Part shown: piece after piece, positions 8,276 to 16,138 of the stretch
Position numbering within the stretch: position 1 is the first letter of the stretch
Layout of the letters: each line of letters begins with the position of its first letter
Origin: a virus
IMG/VR virus record: IMGVR_UViG_3300045996_001573
Location: 1-47,987 of that record
DNA: 47,987 bases
Reading direction: 5' to 3' (one strand)
Program-made: the position numbers and the translations under genes
Notes under the pieces: model-generated
The model's database searches: none
The model's input: only the letters and a program-made list of their open reading frames with translations
What the model was told of the DNA's origin: nothing

Positions 8276-8680
8276 CTAGGCGCTCCTTTCCAAGTCGATT
8301 CCAAGCTGGACCACGTGTCTTGGGTAAGGTTGAATTCCGTTTTCGTGCTTAATGATCGCAACGATAAGCGGCAAGAGTAGTTTGGGCACGTTGCAAGGCC
8401 GGTAGGGATCCGCTTGACACGCTTTCGCGGCCGCCTTGATATACGACTTAGTATCGTTTTCATGTGGTGGTGCCCATTCCTCAATCAACGAAGCTATCGT
8501 GTTTTGGCCTTCCCGCCAATCGCCGAGCAAAATCCGTGCGATTGCCCTAATTCCCCACTCAGGTCGAACAAAAGTAATGAACCGAGGGTCGAGCTGATTA
8601 ACGGACATTCCTTTCCATCGGATGGAATTCCGCTCGATATTCCCGGGATTGTTGTTTCTAATTCCCCTGGGCAGCGCCAT
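8276..8680 (-). CDS. Peptidoglycan-degrading enzyme of the 'structural protein P5'/lysozyme-like type, 134 aa
   Basis: The start chosen is ATG at 8680, with GGAGGG 9 bases upstream; a longer in-frame reading from 8734 lacks a comparable site. The protein begins MALPRGIRNNNPGNIERN, the hallmark of a phage muralytic family often annotated as 'structural protein P5' or lysozyme-like. Further family motifs are visible: FVRPEWGIRAIARIL (Glu candidate), EEWAPPHENDTKSYI and AIIKHENG. It overlaps the preceding small membrane protein gene by about 23 bases, which suggests paired lysis or entry functions. It may act as the endolysin or be a virion-borne wall hydrolase. No signal peptide is seen. Confidence 0.75.
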   Translation of the reverse strand: MALPRGIRNNNPGNIERNSIRWKGMSVNQLDPRFITFVRPEWGIRAIARILLGDWREGQNTIASLIEEWAPPHENDTKSYIKAAAKACQADPYRPCNVPKLLLPLIVAIIKHENGIQPYPRHVVQLGIDLERSA

Positions 8681-8915
8681 GATCTGATACCCTCCGCGGC
8701 GTAAAGCCATCTCGATACTGCAGATGCGTTTCAACTGCAGTCACTCGATGTTCCATAACAACCATGTGACTGTTCAATCTATTCAGCAACTCTCGCACTT
8801 CTCGTCGCAATCTCGATAGTTCCCACACGATCGCGATGCCGATCATGCCGACTACGGCCGCCCAGACTCCAAATGCTTGTGCCAGCGCCACAGGGTTTAT
8901 CGTTTCATTCAGCAT
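8658..8915 (-). CDS. Small membrane protein with coiled coil, holin candidate, 85 aa
   Basis: One strong transmembrane segment lies near residues 11-32 (ALAQAFGVWAAVVGMIGIAI). It is followed by a long charged helix of coiled-coil character (ELSRLRREVRELLNRLNSHM). This topology resembles XhlA-like or other holin-associated proteins. It is placed directly before, and overlaps, the muralytic gene, so a holin or pinholin role is plausible. A second candidate holin lies beside the spanin genes at 14433-14672, so which one makes the hole is open. Confidence 0.65.
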   Translation of the reverse strand: MLNETINPVALAQAFGVWAAVVGMIGIAIVWELSRLRREVRELLNRLNSHMVVMEHRVTAVETHLQYRDGFTPRRVSDHGAAQGN

Positions 8916-8932
8916 AAGTGAAGGTCCTTGTC

Positions 8933-8969
8933 TAAAAGAGGGGCGGATTATTTGTGATAACCCGCCCCT
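8933..8969 (-). terminator. Rho-independent terminator after the capsid gene
   Basis: On the minus strand a 13-bp stem with one G-U pair is formed by 8957-8969 and 8939-8951, with a 5-base loop. It is followed by a short U tract (complement of AAAA at 8934-8937). It stands 24 bases after the major capsid stop, so it should lower expression of downstream genes relative to the capsid gene. Confidence 0.85.
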
Positions 8970-8992
8970 AATTTCGCCCTCGCCCTCAAACC

Positions 8993-10222
8993 TTATGCAG
9001 TACCCGTGAAGTTCCCGTGGTAGCCCATCGTCAGGCTGCCGCCGCGGAACTCAGGCCCACCTTCCGTCAACCACTGACCCTTCTGTGCGTCCTGTCCCGG
9101 AGTCTGGATGTTGTCTTCGAACATCGTATCCGTGATATAACGCCACCGAATCTGCGAAGGATCGATGATGAACGCCGAAGCGGAGTACTTCGAAGTGTGG
9201 CGGCTCATCAGCGGATGGGTCTTGTAGAAGAACGTGCCCTGCGGGAACACGACCTTCGTCAACTCCATTCCGTAGACCTTCACCGTCGTACCGAAGTTCA
9301 CCTGGCCCTGCGCCTTGCACAGCTTGTTCAGCGTGTTCAGGTACACGTTGCCGCAGAAGACGATACGCTCATCTCCAGCCGGCGTGTCCCAGTTGAACAC
9401 GGAGTACGAAGCCGCCAGATAATCATCCCAGCTCGTCGTACCATCAAAGATGGTCGTATTCGCCGAGGGGATGAAGTCGCGCAGGCCGCCGAAGAAGCGA
9501 AGCGGCTTGCCGTTCGAGCCAGTCGTTTCGTGCTTCTGGCCGAACATCAGCTGAAGTTCGATGTCACGCGAGTGATCGAAGATCTTCCGCTTCTTTTCAT
9601 TTGCCAGCAGATCGCCCGTGCGAGTCTTGGTCTTCTTCGCCGTACGAGTCACCTCGTATGCCGACTTGAAGATCTGGCAGTAGTTGGAGTATTTGATCGG
9701 ATTGCGAGAAGTAGCGCTCGGCGCGGCCGAACCTTCCTCGTATGCCGACCCAATCTTCAACAGCCACGCATCATCTGCGATAGAACCCGCAGTCGTTCCC
9801 GCCACGCCACGCGTCGCAGTGAACGCAGTTGCAGACGAAACGGCCGTCACCATGATAATTTCATTATCAATGGCAGCGGATTCCGTCTTTTCCACCATCA
9901 GCAGGTCGCCCGGCTTCAGATGCGTTGCATTGCCCCACGGCACGTCAGTCGTCGCAGACGGGTCGCCCGAGTCCACGACGAACGCCGTATCGCCAGCAAC
10001 CATGCCCGTACCGTCGTTGAGCTGCAGACGGATGAGATCGTTCGGCTCATCCCACCATGCAAACTCCGGGTCGTCGACCGGCTCGTCCGCCATCTTGCCC
10101 ATGAGGGCATACATCGGCGCGGTGCCGTTCGGGTTACGCCACAGAATCATCTCACGGAACGACTTCGGTCGCTCGTCCGTGCCCCAATCACCAGTTCCAC
10201 GAAGTCCAGCTACAGCAGCCAT
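8993..10222 (-). CDS. Major capsid protein, SU10-type (DUF5309-like), 409 aa
   Basis: The sequence starts MAAVAGLRGTGDWGTDERPK and continues with a segment typical of SU10/DUF5309 capsid proteins: SFREMILWRNPNGTAPMYAL. An inserted beta-rich domain sits around residues 70-160 (GTGMVAGDTAFVVDSGD, VTAVSSATAFTATRGVAG). The family-typical helix region follows (YCQIFKSAYEVTRTAKKTKT, then RDIELQLMFGQKHETTGSNG). The C-terminal half forms the axial domain (DERIVFCGNVYLNTLNKLCK). It forms the icosahedral HK97-fold shell. It follows the scaffold gene by 12 bases, with an AGGTGAA-type ribosome site, and is followed by a strong terminator. Confidence 0.93.
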   Translation of the reverse strand: MAAVAGLRGTGDWGTDERPKSFREMILWRNPNGTAPMYALMGKMADEPVDDPEFAWWDEPNDLIRLQLNDGTGMVAGDTAFVVDSGDPSATTDVPWGNATHLKPGDLLMVEKTESAAIDNEIIMVTAVSSATAFTATRGVAGTTAGSIADDAWLLKIGSAYEEGSAAPSATSRNPIKYSNYCQIFKSAYEVTRTAKKTKTRTGDLLANEKKRKIFDHSRDIELQLMFGQKHETTGSNGKPLRFFGGLRDFIPSANTTIFDGTTSWDDYLAASYSVFNWDTPAGDERIVFCGNVYLNTLNKLCKAQGQVNFGTTVKVYGMELTKVVFPQGTFFYKTHPLMSRHTSKYSASAFIIDPSQIRWRYITDTMFEDNIQTPGQDAQKGQWLTEGGPEFRGGSLTMGYHGNFTGTA

Positions 10223-10234
10223 ATTTCACCTGAA

Positions 10235-11185
10235 TTAAAATCCGCTCCAATCTTCTTGAGCCAGTTGCGCCCACGGATTCGCATCCGAGGGGTTGGCCGG
10301 CGGCGCAAAGCCTCCACCAGCAGGCATCGGCGTGAAGGGCTGGTGCTGAAGTGGCGGCTGAGGCGGCCGCGGCACTCCACGATTACCATACTGAGACTGA
10401 ATACGGAATGCAGCCAAAGCCGCACCTTCTCTCATGATCTCTTCCCGCGTCGCCTGGGGCTTCATCTGGCGAACCATCTGCAGAGACTCTGCGATAGTCG
10501 GCTTCCACTCATCCCGGTTCAGCTTTGGAAATCTCGAGAAGAATTCCATTTCAGCTTTCTGTGCCCTCACGTGAGTTTCCAGATGCTGCTGGATCATCTG
10601 AGGAATGGCCTGTGCAACCTGCGAAGCAAGCTGCGTGGCAATCCCCACATGCATCCGCGCTGCCAATTTCGGCAACACCTCGTCTGGTGCTGAAATTAGT
10701 TGGGTTCGATCTTCATCGCTCAGCCTGTACTCGTTCGCCATGAGATAGTTCATGGCCTGAGTTTGCAGCTGAGCCATATCAACGGGCGCTGCGGTCTGTG
10801 GCGGCGCAACCGGAGGCTGAAACTCCGGCTGCTGAGGAACCGGAGCTACCGGTTCCGGGGCTGTCTGCACGGGGGTCGGAACCCCCGGCCCACTCAACAG
10901 GTCTTCGACACTCGGAGGTAAGTCCGGTACCGAAGGCGGCGGAGCGGGCGGAGCTACACTTGGTGCAACAGGCGCCACAGGCTGACTCGTCGACGGGGAC
11001 GAGTCAAAAACTTCATCTGCATCAAAGGCATCGTATAGCCCTTGCTGCGGTTCATTTCTGGGAGCAGGCGCAGCGGCCGGCTCGGGCGCGCTCGGTGGCG
11101 CGGCCTCCCCAAGAGTCTGTGCGGCAATCGCCGGATGTGACGGAATCACATTGTTATTCGCATTCACTCTATTGGGCGTTGGCAT
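10235..11185 (-). CDS. Capsid scaffolding protein, 316 aa
   Basis: The start at ATG 11185 is preceded by GAGGAG eight bases upstream; a start five codons earlier lacks this. Residues 20-150 are strongly Pro/Ala/Gln-rich and disordered. Residues 160-265 are helical and charged (AARMHVGIATQLASQVAQAI, RAQKAEMEFFSRFPKLNRDE). The end is again Pro-rich, with a C-terminal acidic/aromatic tip (WAQLAQEDWSGF). Disordered N-terminus, helical middle and placement between portal and capsid genes are classic for scaffolds that assemble the procapsid and then leave. No protease gene is adjacent. Confidence 0.85.
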   Translation of the reverse strand: MPTPNRVNANNNVIPSHPAIAAQTLGEAAPPSAPEPAAAPAPRNEPQQGLYDAFDADEVFDSSPSTSQPVAPVAPSVAPPAPPPSVPDLPPSVEDLLSGPGVPTPVQTAPEPVAPVPQQPEFQPPVAPPQTAAPVDMAQLQTQAMNYLMANEYRLSDEDRTQLISAPDEVLPKLAARMHVGIATQLASQVAQAIPQMIQQHLETHVRAQKAEMEFFSRFPKLNRDEWKPTIAESLQMVRQMKPQATREEIMREGAALAAFRIQSQYGNRGVPRPPQPPLQHQPFTPMPAGGGFAPPANPSDANPWAQLAQEDWSGF

Positions 11186-11474
11186 CTCTAATCTCCTCAA
11201 GTTTTTCCGTATAGACTCTGTGGATCTCGTTATACATGTCGTTCGGCAACCGTATAGCGAGTGCTAAGCCATGTGCGAGGCCAAGTTTGTAGTTTCGGCT
11301 GAATACGTCCTCCAATGCGAGGATCGGATTCTGCCCAACTTCATTCAGCCTCACCTGTATCTGTCCTTGGATAATCTCAACCACTCGGGCCCATGGCTGG
11401 AATTTGAGGAGGGACTGGAGTTCCTCCAGACGCTCCCGGGCCGCCCGCATTTCTTCCTTTAGCTCCTGCTCCAC
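11169..11474 (-). CDS. Small helical protein overlapping the portal gene, 101 aa
   Basis: A GTG start at 11474 has GGAGG five bases upstream, which supports a start inside the 3' end of the portal gene (98-base overlap). The protein is nearly all helix and opens with a coiled-coil stretch, MEQELKEEMRAARERLEELQ. It sits between portal and scaffold, so an assembly or minor head role is possible. I do not recognise the family. Confidence 0.65.
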   Translation of the reverse strand: MEQELKEEMRAARERLEELQSLLKFQPWARVVEIIQGQIQVRLNEVGQNPILALEDVFSRNYKLGLAHGLALAIRLPNDMYNEIHRVYTEKLEEIRDANAQ

Positions 11475-13323
11475 CTTGACCTCCGATAGGAATTACGTTG
11501 CTACCTGGCATCGCGCCGGGCTGCATGATCTGAATCTTGAAGTTGTTGATATTCTTCAAGCCCCCGAGCTGTGCAACCCATCCAAAAATCTGGCCGAGAT
11601 CGTACTGCTGAATCACCTGCGGCACCTGCGCCATCTGCTGGAGCAGCTGTGTCCACATGTTCACCTGTGCGAATCTATCGATCGGCAGCGTGCCGTCGAC
11701 AGGAATGAAGTCATACTGTCCTTGAATGTCCTGCGGCGTCACGTTCAATGCCTGCGCCGCACCGGGAGCCTTCCATGAATCCCCTGCGATACGCACCTTC
11801 ATCGCCACATCCATCAACTGTTGGGTCTGCTGCAAAAGCAACTGCGACAGACCGCTAAAGCCAGTCGCAGAGAAATACTCTGCATTCGTCTTAAGCCTGT
11901 TAATACCAAAGGACGAAGATGTTCGCACTTCCGTCGCAGTCTTTCGGCCGCCTGACTGCAGCATTCCCATGATGGAATCATTGACACCGCTGACCCTCTG
12001 GATCATCGAAGCGACCAACTGACTATCGGCCATGTGGGCCTGAGTCACGTTACTGGTCGGGAACTGCGTTATGGCCGTACGAACATCCTGTCCATACATT
12101 TCTTCTTTGAGCCGGATGATCTTGCCCGGCTCTGGACTCAGCACATCCTTCATCACAACACGGCTTGGATCAACAACGAACATGTCGTTGAGCGACTTCC
12201 TCGTGTTGTAGAAGTGCGTATTGACCAGCCAAGTCATGATGTCATTCATTGGCTTGACGATGTCAAACATTCCTCGTTTGAACATCGCATAGCCGTCTGG
12301 CTCAAGTTCCAAGATCTCATAAGGGAACTTGTTATGATAGAGCCCGAGAGGCTGCGCTTGGACTACGACGCTTTCATTGGCGACAACAAATGCCCATTTC
12401 TCAGGAAAGTTCGATTCGTCCAATCCCCAGTCTCTCGGGATTAACTCAATAACCATTTCGAGAAGTTCGACATTCTGCATGTCCATGGTCTCGAGCCATG
12501 TGGTATCCTCAGGGCCGAACGGCTTCGACACCTGGGAGCTGGGCCATACTCGCTGTGACTCGCGAGAATAGCGTGCGACGCGAAGCGCATCAAGGTTAAA
12601 GTACGCACCTGAGCTCGCGCGCTTCAGGATCTCATTCCATCCCGTCTGGCAGAGGCGGCCGCAAAACTCCCCGTCTTGGAAATTGAGAATGGTCACTCGT
12701 GGATCGGGCAAAAAGTCATAGGGGCGGACATTGAACACCCGATTCCCCTTGTAGCCCGGAATAGCGATACGGCGCATTTCTCTGTGCGTCGTACCGAGGT
12801 CCACATCCATGAAGGTATCTGGAACCTCTACCTCCCGATTCACCACCACCTTTTCATCTGCCCAATATGTGCAGACGATTCCAAGCCCATACTTGCCGAC
12901 GTCAAGTAGCCAAATGTACAATGGCGGGAGTATGCGGCCGCGATTCACCTGATAGTCGATTAGCGACTCGACAGCAATGCTGGCGCTCTGCGGATTCTCA
13001 GAATACGCGCCATACTGAAAGATCGGGGACCGGGAGAGAAAGACGCTTGTCCAATACGTATGCGCCGACATCAACACCGCATAGTCATACGGGACATAAA
13101 TCGTCGTGAATTGCGGATCACCTCCTTCGCGCTTTGTTCTACGCTTGGCGTCCGCGTCTTTCTCCGGCATGTACGCAAGGAAGGCTTCGTCATTCTGCCT
13201 CCACTTGGTATGCCTCTCCCGCATCTTTTCTTCAGAGAAGCGCTTTCGCCGTACCACGGCATCGAGAACAAACTGATGCAGTTTGCTGCCGAAGCGCATT
13301 CTCTCGCGAAGTTCTTTCATCAC
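11377..13323 (-). CDS. Portal protein, 648 aa
   Basis: The sequence reads as a podovirus-type portal. It has an N-terminal helical region with basic patches (MMKELRERMRFGSKLHQFVL), a wing/stem region (QFTTIYVPYDYAVLMSAHTY, WLLDVGKYGLGIVCTYWADE), conserved motifs in the clip/stem (YHNKFPYEILELEPDGYAMF, MTWLVNTHFYNTRKSLNDMF) and the crown helix region with SGGRKTATEVRTSSSFG, a recurring portal signature. The last 40 residues are Gly/Pro-rich and disordered, and this is where the next gene overlaps. Twelve copies would form the DNA gateway at the capsid vertex. The start lies in the 3' end of the preceding FN3-type gene. Confidence 0.92.
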   Translation of the reverse strand: MMKELRERMRFGSKLHQFVLDAVVRRKRFSEEKMRERHTKWRQNDEAFLAYMPEKDADAKRRTKREGGDPQFTTIYVPYDYAVLMSAHTYWTSVFLSRSPIFQYGAYSENPQSASIAVESLIDYQVNRGRILPPLYIWLLDVGKYGLGIVCTYWADEKVVVNREVEVPDTFMDVDLGTTHREMRRIAIPGYKGNRVFNVRPYDFLPDPRVTILNFQDGEFCGRLCQTGWNEILKRASSGAYFNLDALRVARYSRESQRVWPSSQVSKPFGPEDTTWLETMDMQNVELLEMVIELIPRDWGLDESNFPEKWAFVVANESVVVQAQPLGLYHNKFPYEILELEPDGYAMFKRGMFDIVKPMNDIMTWLVNTHFYNTRKSLNDMFVVDPSRVVMKDVLSPEPGKIIRLKEEMYGQDVRTAITQFPTSNVTQAHMADSQLVASMIQRVSGVNDSIMGMLQSGGRKTATEVRTSSSFGINRLKTNAEYFSATGFSGLSQLLLQQTQQLMDVAMKVRIAGDSWKAPGAAQALNVTPQDIQGQYDFIPVDGTLPIDRFAQVNMWTQLLQQMAQVPQVIQQYDLGQIFGWVAQLGGLKNINNFKIQIMQPGAMPGSNVIPIGGQGGAGAKGRNAGGPGASGGTPVPPQIPAMGPSG

Positions 13324-13658
13324 TTCACCGTCAGCAACACAGGCCGATTCGGTCGTGCGTTTCGGCAGACCGTCACGCTTGGATCAGACTCGAGGCCATC
13401 GGTATCGACCGTGTAAAGCGTCACACAGACCTTACCGCTGACAGTTCCCGTGTCGAGGGTGTACGCTGTGCCAACAGGAATCATCTTAGCCGGCTGCGCA
13501 ACGCCACGAAGCGTCCACACCAGCCGATATCCCTGAATCTCAGTCAGCGGCAAAGCGCTGCCATCTTCGCGGGCAGTCGGCTGTGCCCACGTCAGTGCAG
13601 CGGTGTCTGCCCATGCCGCTGACGACAGGAGAAGAAGTATGACTCCGAAGCGTTTCAT
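13320..13658 (-). CDS. Exported fibronectin-type-III-like protein, 112 aa
   Basis: Residues 1-17 are a signal peptide (MKRFGVILLLLSSAAWA, cleavage after AWA). The mature part is a single FN3-like sandwich (LTWAQPTAREDGSALPLTEI, then GYRLVWTLRG and YTLDTGTVSGKVCVTLYTVD). The start has AAGGAG eight bases upstream. A secreted single-domain FN3 protein just before the portal gene is a recurring oddity in related phages. It could act in the periplasm or at the cell surface, for example in superinfection exclusion or adhesion, but nothing in the sequence proves that. Confidence 0.75.
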   Translation of the reverse strand: MKRFGVILLLLSSAAWADTAALTWAQPTAREDGSALPLTEIQGYRLVWTLRGVAQPAKMIPVGTAYTLDTGTVSGKVCVTLYTVDTDGLESDPSVTVCRNARPNRPVLLTVK

Positions 13659-13712
13659 CAGTACGTCTCCTTGCCCTTACGCTCGGGCAGGCACGGCCGA
13701 TCGACGAACGCC

Positions 13713-13961
13713 TTAGCTCCAGTGCTTTGGAACATGGGCTCCGTCACGGGCCTCGTCTTCGATGGCGCGCTGGACTTCGAGATCTTCTTCTCGACGCTGC
13801 GCAACTCTTGCTCGCTTTTCATCTTTCCACCTCTTCACGACCACCTGCGGCGGCTCGCAATTCATACAATGCTTTACGCCCTTGATATCTACCCAGATCC
13901 GATCGGAGCCACAAGCTCCACACATCTTTCTAGGAAGTATTAACAGCGATTCCTGTAACAT
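13713..13961 (-). CDS. Small zinc-ribbon-like protein, 82 aa
   Basis: Two cysteine pairs, CGAC and CMNC, sit 15 residues apart (residues 14-17 and 32-35), as in a zinc ribbon. The rest is a highly charged helix (KRWKDEKRARVAQRREEDLE). The gene follows the Rz1 gene with its start touching the Rz1 stop. Function is unknown; a nucleic-acid or protein-binding role would fit a zinc ribbon. Confidence 0.65.
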   Translation of the reverse strand: MLQESLLILPRKMCGACGSDRIWVDIKGVKHCMNCEPPQVVVKRWKDEKRARVAQRREEDLEVQRAIEDEARDGAHVPKHWS

Positions 13962-14249
13962 TTACCTATCCTGCTTCTCGGCTTTGGACGTGTCAATAGT
14001 AGCAAGAGCGGCGATCCGGCATTTGTAATACTGATCGACCACTCGCTTCAACGTCAGTGTCGTTGCTCCAAAGCTCGCATCACTGGGCGGTGTCAGCTTC
14101 GGGCACGACATCAAGAGCATCGTGCTGTCGGTCTTCGGGGGCGATGAAGGCATCAGTGAGCACGCTGAAAGCAGCATCAGAATGCCCACACTCAGTATAG
14201 ACAGGCTTCTCGACAATCTCTTTTTCGAGCCGTTGCGTAGTGTAGACAT
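13962..14249 (-). CDS. Rz1: Outer-membrane spanin lipoprotein (Rz1-like), 95 aa
   Basis: The protein has a lipoprotein signal: basic start, hydrophobic core and lipobox LLSAC with the acylated Cys at residue 30. The mature part carries the family pattern CPKLTPPSDASFGATT and VVDQYYKCRIAALA, known from Rz1/LysC-type proteins of Gram-negative phages. Its start lies inside the Rz gene in another frame (170-base overlap), the classic embedded arrangement. With Rz it bridges the periplasm and fuses the inner and outer membranes in the last step of lysis. This is the best evidence that the host is Gram-negative. Confidence 0.88.
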   Translation of the reverse strand: MSTLRNGSKKRLSRSLSILSVGILMLLSACSLMPSSPPKTDSTMLLMSCPKLTPPSDASFGATTLTLKRVVDQYYKCRIAALATIDTSKAEKQDR

Positions 14250-14436
14250 TCTTCACCTCAATCTTTGCAATCTCCAAAGCGGCCGTTTCACGCATGAGAC
14301 GGGCCGAATCCTCGATTGCGTTAGTAATCTTCTGATGCTCAGCACGTTCCAGGCGGCGGCCGTCGGCTCTACCACCCGCGTAAGCGCCGAACAGAAATAC
14401 CAACACGACCACAGCAAAGATACCTGTCATGTTCAT
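14080..14436 (-). CDS. Rz: Inner-membrane spanin (Rz-like), 118 aa
   Basis: One N-terminal transmembrane segment (residues 5-22, GIFAVVVLVFLFGAYAGG) is followed by a long charged periplasmic helix (RAEHQKITNAIEDSARLM, RLEKEIVEKP). Next is VYTECGHSDAAFSVLTDAF, which matches the EKPVYxxC segment conserved in phage Rz-like proteins. The Rz1 gene begins within it in a different frame. The start overlaps the stop of the putative holin gene. It partners with Rz1 to disrupt the outer membrane. Confidence 0.85.
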   Translation of the reverse strand: MNMTGIFAVVVLVFLFGAYAGGRADGRRLERAEHQKITNAIEDSARLMRETAALEIAKIEVKNVYTTQRLEKEIVEKPVYTECGHSDAAFSVLTDAFIAPEDRQHDALDVVPEADTAQ

Positions 14437-14672
14437 TGGGGGGCCCCTATCTTATACTGAACCCTTTGCGGCAGAAGGATCTCAATCAAACCGAGGACAA
14501 TGAGACCCCCTTGCATCCACAGCTCGCCACGGGACGTATGATCCAGTGCGTGCCAGCCTCCAGCAGAAACGATTTTAATGATGCCAGAAAGAGTGCTGGG
14601 CTCCTTAAGGCGATCGAGGAGAAACCACACAATCTTCAAAAGGGTGTCCTTCACGGCGCGGCCCTCTTCCAC
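14433..14672 (-). CDS. Putative holin, 79 aa
   Basis: Small protein with one or two hydrophobic segments: a weaker one near residues 8-20 (DTLLKIVWFLLD) and a clear one near residues 53-67 (MQGGLIVLGLIEILLP). A central GIIKIVSAGGW stretch resembles phage holins that begin 'TLSGIIxLxxAxG'. It overlaps the end of the terminase large subunit gene by 22 bases and is directly followed by Rz/Rz1, the usual neighbour of a holin. The call rests on size, membrane character and context. Confidence 0.6.
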   Translation of the reverse strand: MEEGRAVKDTLLKIVWFLLDRLKEPSTLSGIIKIVSAGGWHALDHTSRGELWMQGGLIVLGLIEILLPQRVQYKIGAPQ

Positions 14673-16138
14673 TCCAAGGCGGGAGTGTCATCATCATCCT
14701 GTGTTAGATAGTCTGCGCCTTGTTCGGCGCGTGGTGACAAAGTCATGTCACACATGGCCGACACATCAAGTAAGTCCTTATACTTGATGTTCGGGAAGTT
14801 CGTGAAATCTTCGATAAACTGATAGTGGTCCTTGTGGACGAACAGACATCCTGAACTGGCGCGGCCGGAATGGGCCTGGATAATGCGTTCCGTCTTACCC
14901 TTGGGTATGCCCTGTCCCTTTGTTCCAAGCTCAACGATTCGCACGTGCTTCATACGGCCCGCTTGCATTTCTCTCTCGAGGAACCACTTAAGCGTGCGTT
15001 GATAAGCCACGCCTTCAACTCCCCAGCGGCGTACCTGATATTTGCGTCCCAGACGCTCGATAGCCTTCGCAACTGCATCTGGGTCTTGATCACGGGCCGT
15101 TTCGTATTCAAGGACATATTTGTTCCCACGCCAGTAGGCACAAACCATGATAGCCTGAAGGTCCGTCTGCGCATTCTTCATACGCGCCGCGTCACTGAGG
15201 ACGGGAGCCGGGTCAATGGCACCGATGATGATTGGATTCGGCGGTAACACTTCCCAATACTTCAGCCACTCAGCCCGAAACTCGCAAGTTTCTCGGGCTG
15301 ACATCGTGCACATCTTCTCTCGCATCCAGATCGAAAGCTGATTGCGTTGGATGGCTGAGTGCTTTTCTTTGAGAATCTCTTCCTTCGTCCAGCGTTGCGG
15401 CCACGTCGGATTGGCCAACTCCTCGCTCTCATTATCCAAAATGCCATAGCGCAAGCTTTTGAACTCTTCGCTCTTGTAGCACAGATCCGTCAGGTCATCT
15501 ACTGCGAGCGGCGTTTGCAGCAGAGCCAGGCATGCAGTGGGGTCTTCACTCGCTGGAACGAGAGACTCTTTGATGCCGCCGAAGAAAAGCTCTGCCAGCT
15601 TTTGTCTTTGTTCAGGAGTGGCCGTGTTCTCTTCGTCGCAGGGGTCGTCGACGACGATGGTGTCGGGACGATGGCCTTTGACATTAACGCCGCGGATCGA
15701 TCCCGAGGAACCCAAGGCCATAACTCGGATCGGGTACTTGTCGGTCCCGTGAAGGATTTCGATGTCGCCCGCGGTCCACTTGTCGCCAGGGCTAAGACCA
15801 AAAGTCCGAGCGAATAGATGATTATATTCAATCTGCTGTTTGAGCCATTCGACTGAGAGTATGGCATGGGATTCGCTCTTTCCAATATAGAGCAGGGTGT
15901 GGGAGAAGCCGTAGGCTATGCGCTTTGCAGTGAACATGCGCGCGATGGAGGTCTTCGAAGAACCTCGATACATCTGTGCATTCGAATAGCGATTGTGCTC
16001 GAACAGCTCCCAGAGGTCCCTGTGCATGGGAGGAGATTCTTGCCGACATACGTCAGGAAAGAAATAGTGGGAGAAGAAGATGGAGTCCGTGGCACCAAGC
16101 AGCACGGCCTCTTCGCTGCGGATTAGTTCGGCCGCCAT
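14651..16138 (-). CDS. terL: Terminase large subunit, 495 aa
   Basis: ATPase half: an atypical Walker A, RGSSKTS at residues 58-64, and Walker B IVVDDP at 161-166, followed by acidic residues. A coupling motif LLQTPLAVDD lies near 207-215. Nuclease half (RNase H-like): GAIDP with Asp309, GVEG with Glu375, and the C-terminal acidic pair around Asp458/Asp464 (YKDLLDVSAMCD). The length is usual for the family. It powers DNA translocation into the procapsid through the portal and cuts the genome. The start at 16138 has GGAG seven bases upstream. Together with the repeat-free ends it may support headful packaging, but that cannot be settled from sequence alone. Confidence 0.93.
   Translation of the reverse strand: MAAELIRSEEAVLLGATDSIFFSHYFFPDVCRQESPPMHRDLWELFEHNRYSNAQMYRGSSKTSIARMFTAKRIAYGFSHTLLYIGKSESHAILSVEWLKQQIEYNHLFARTFGLSPGDKWTAGDIEILHGTDKYPIRVMALGSSGSIRGVNVKGHRPDTIVVDDPCDEENTATPEQRQKLAELFFGGIKESLVPASEDPTACLALLQTPLAVDDLTDLCYKSEEFKSLRYGILDNESEELANPTWPQRWTKEEILKEKHSAIQRNQLSIWMREKMCTMSARETCEFRAEWLKYWEVLPPNPIIIGAIDPAPVLSDAARMKNAQTDLQAIMVCAYWRGNKYVLEYETARDQDPDAVAKAIERLGRKYQVRRWGVEGVAYQRTLKWFLEREMQAGRMKHVRIVELGTKGQGIPKGKTERIIQAHSGRASSGCLFVHKDHYQFIEDFTNFPNIKYKDLLDVSAMCDMTLSPRAEQGADYLTQDDDDTPALEWKRAAP

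Noticed and set aside
9017-10693. 558-codon open frame on the plus strand opposite the capsid and scaffold genes
   Set aside because: It is antisense to two certain genes, is extremely Arg/His-rich as expected from reading the opposite strand, and has no ribosome site or domain. Treated as a shadow.
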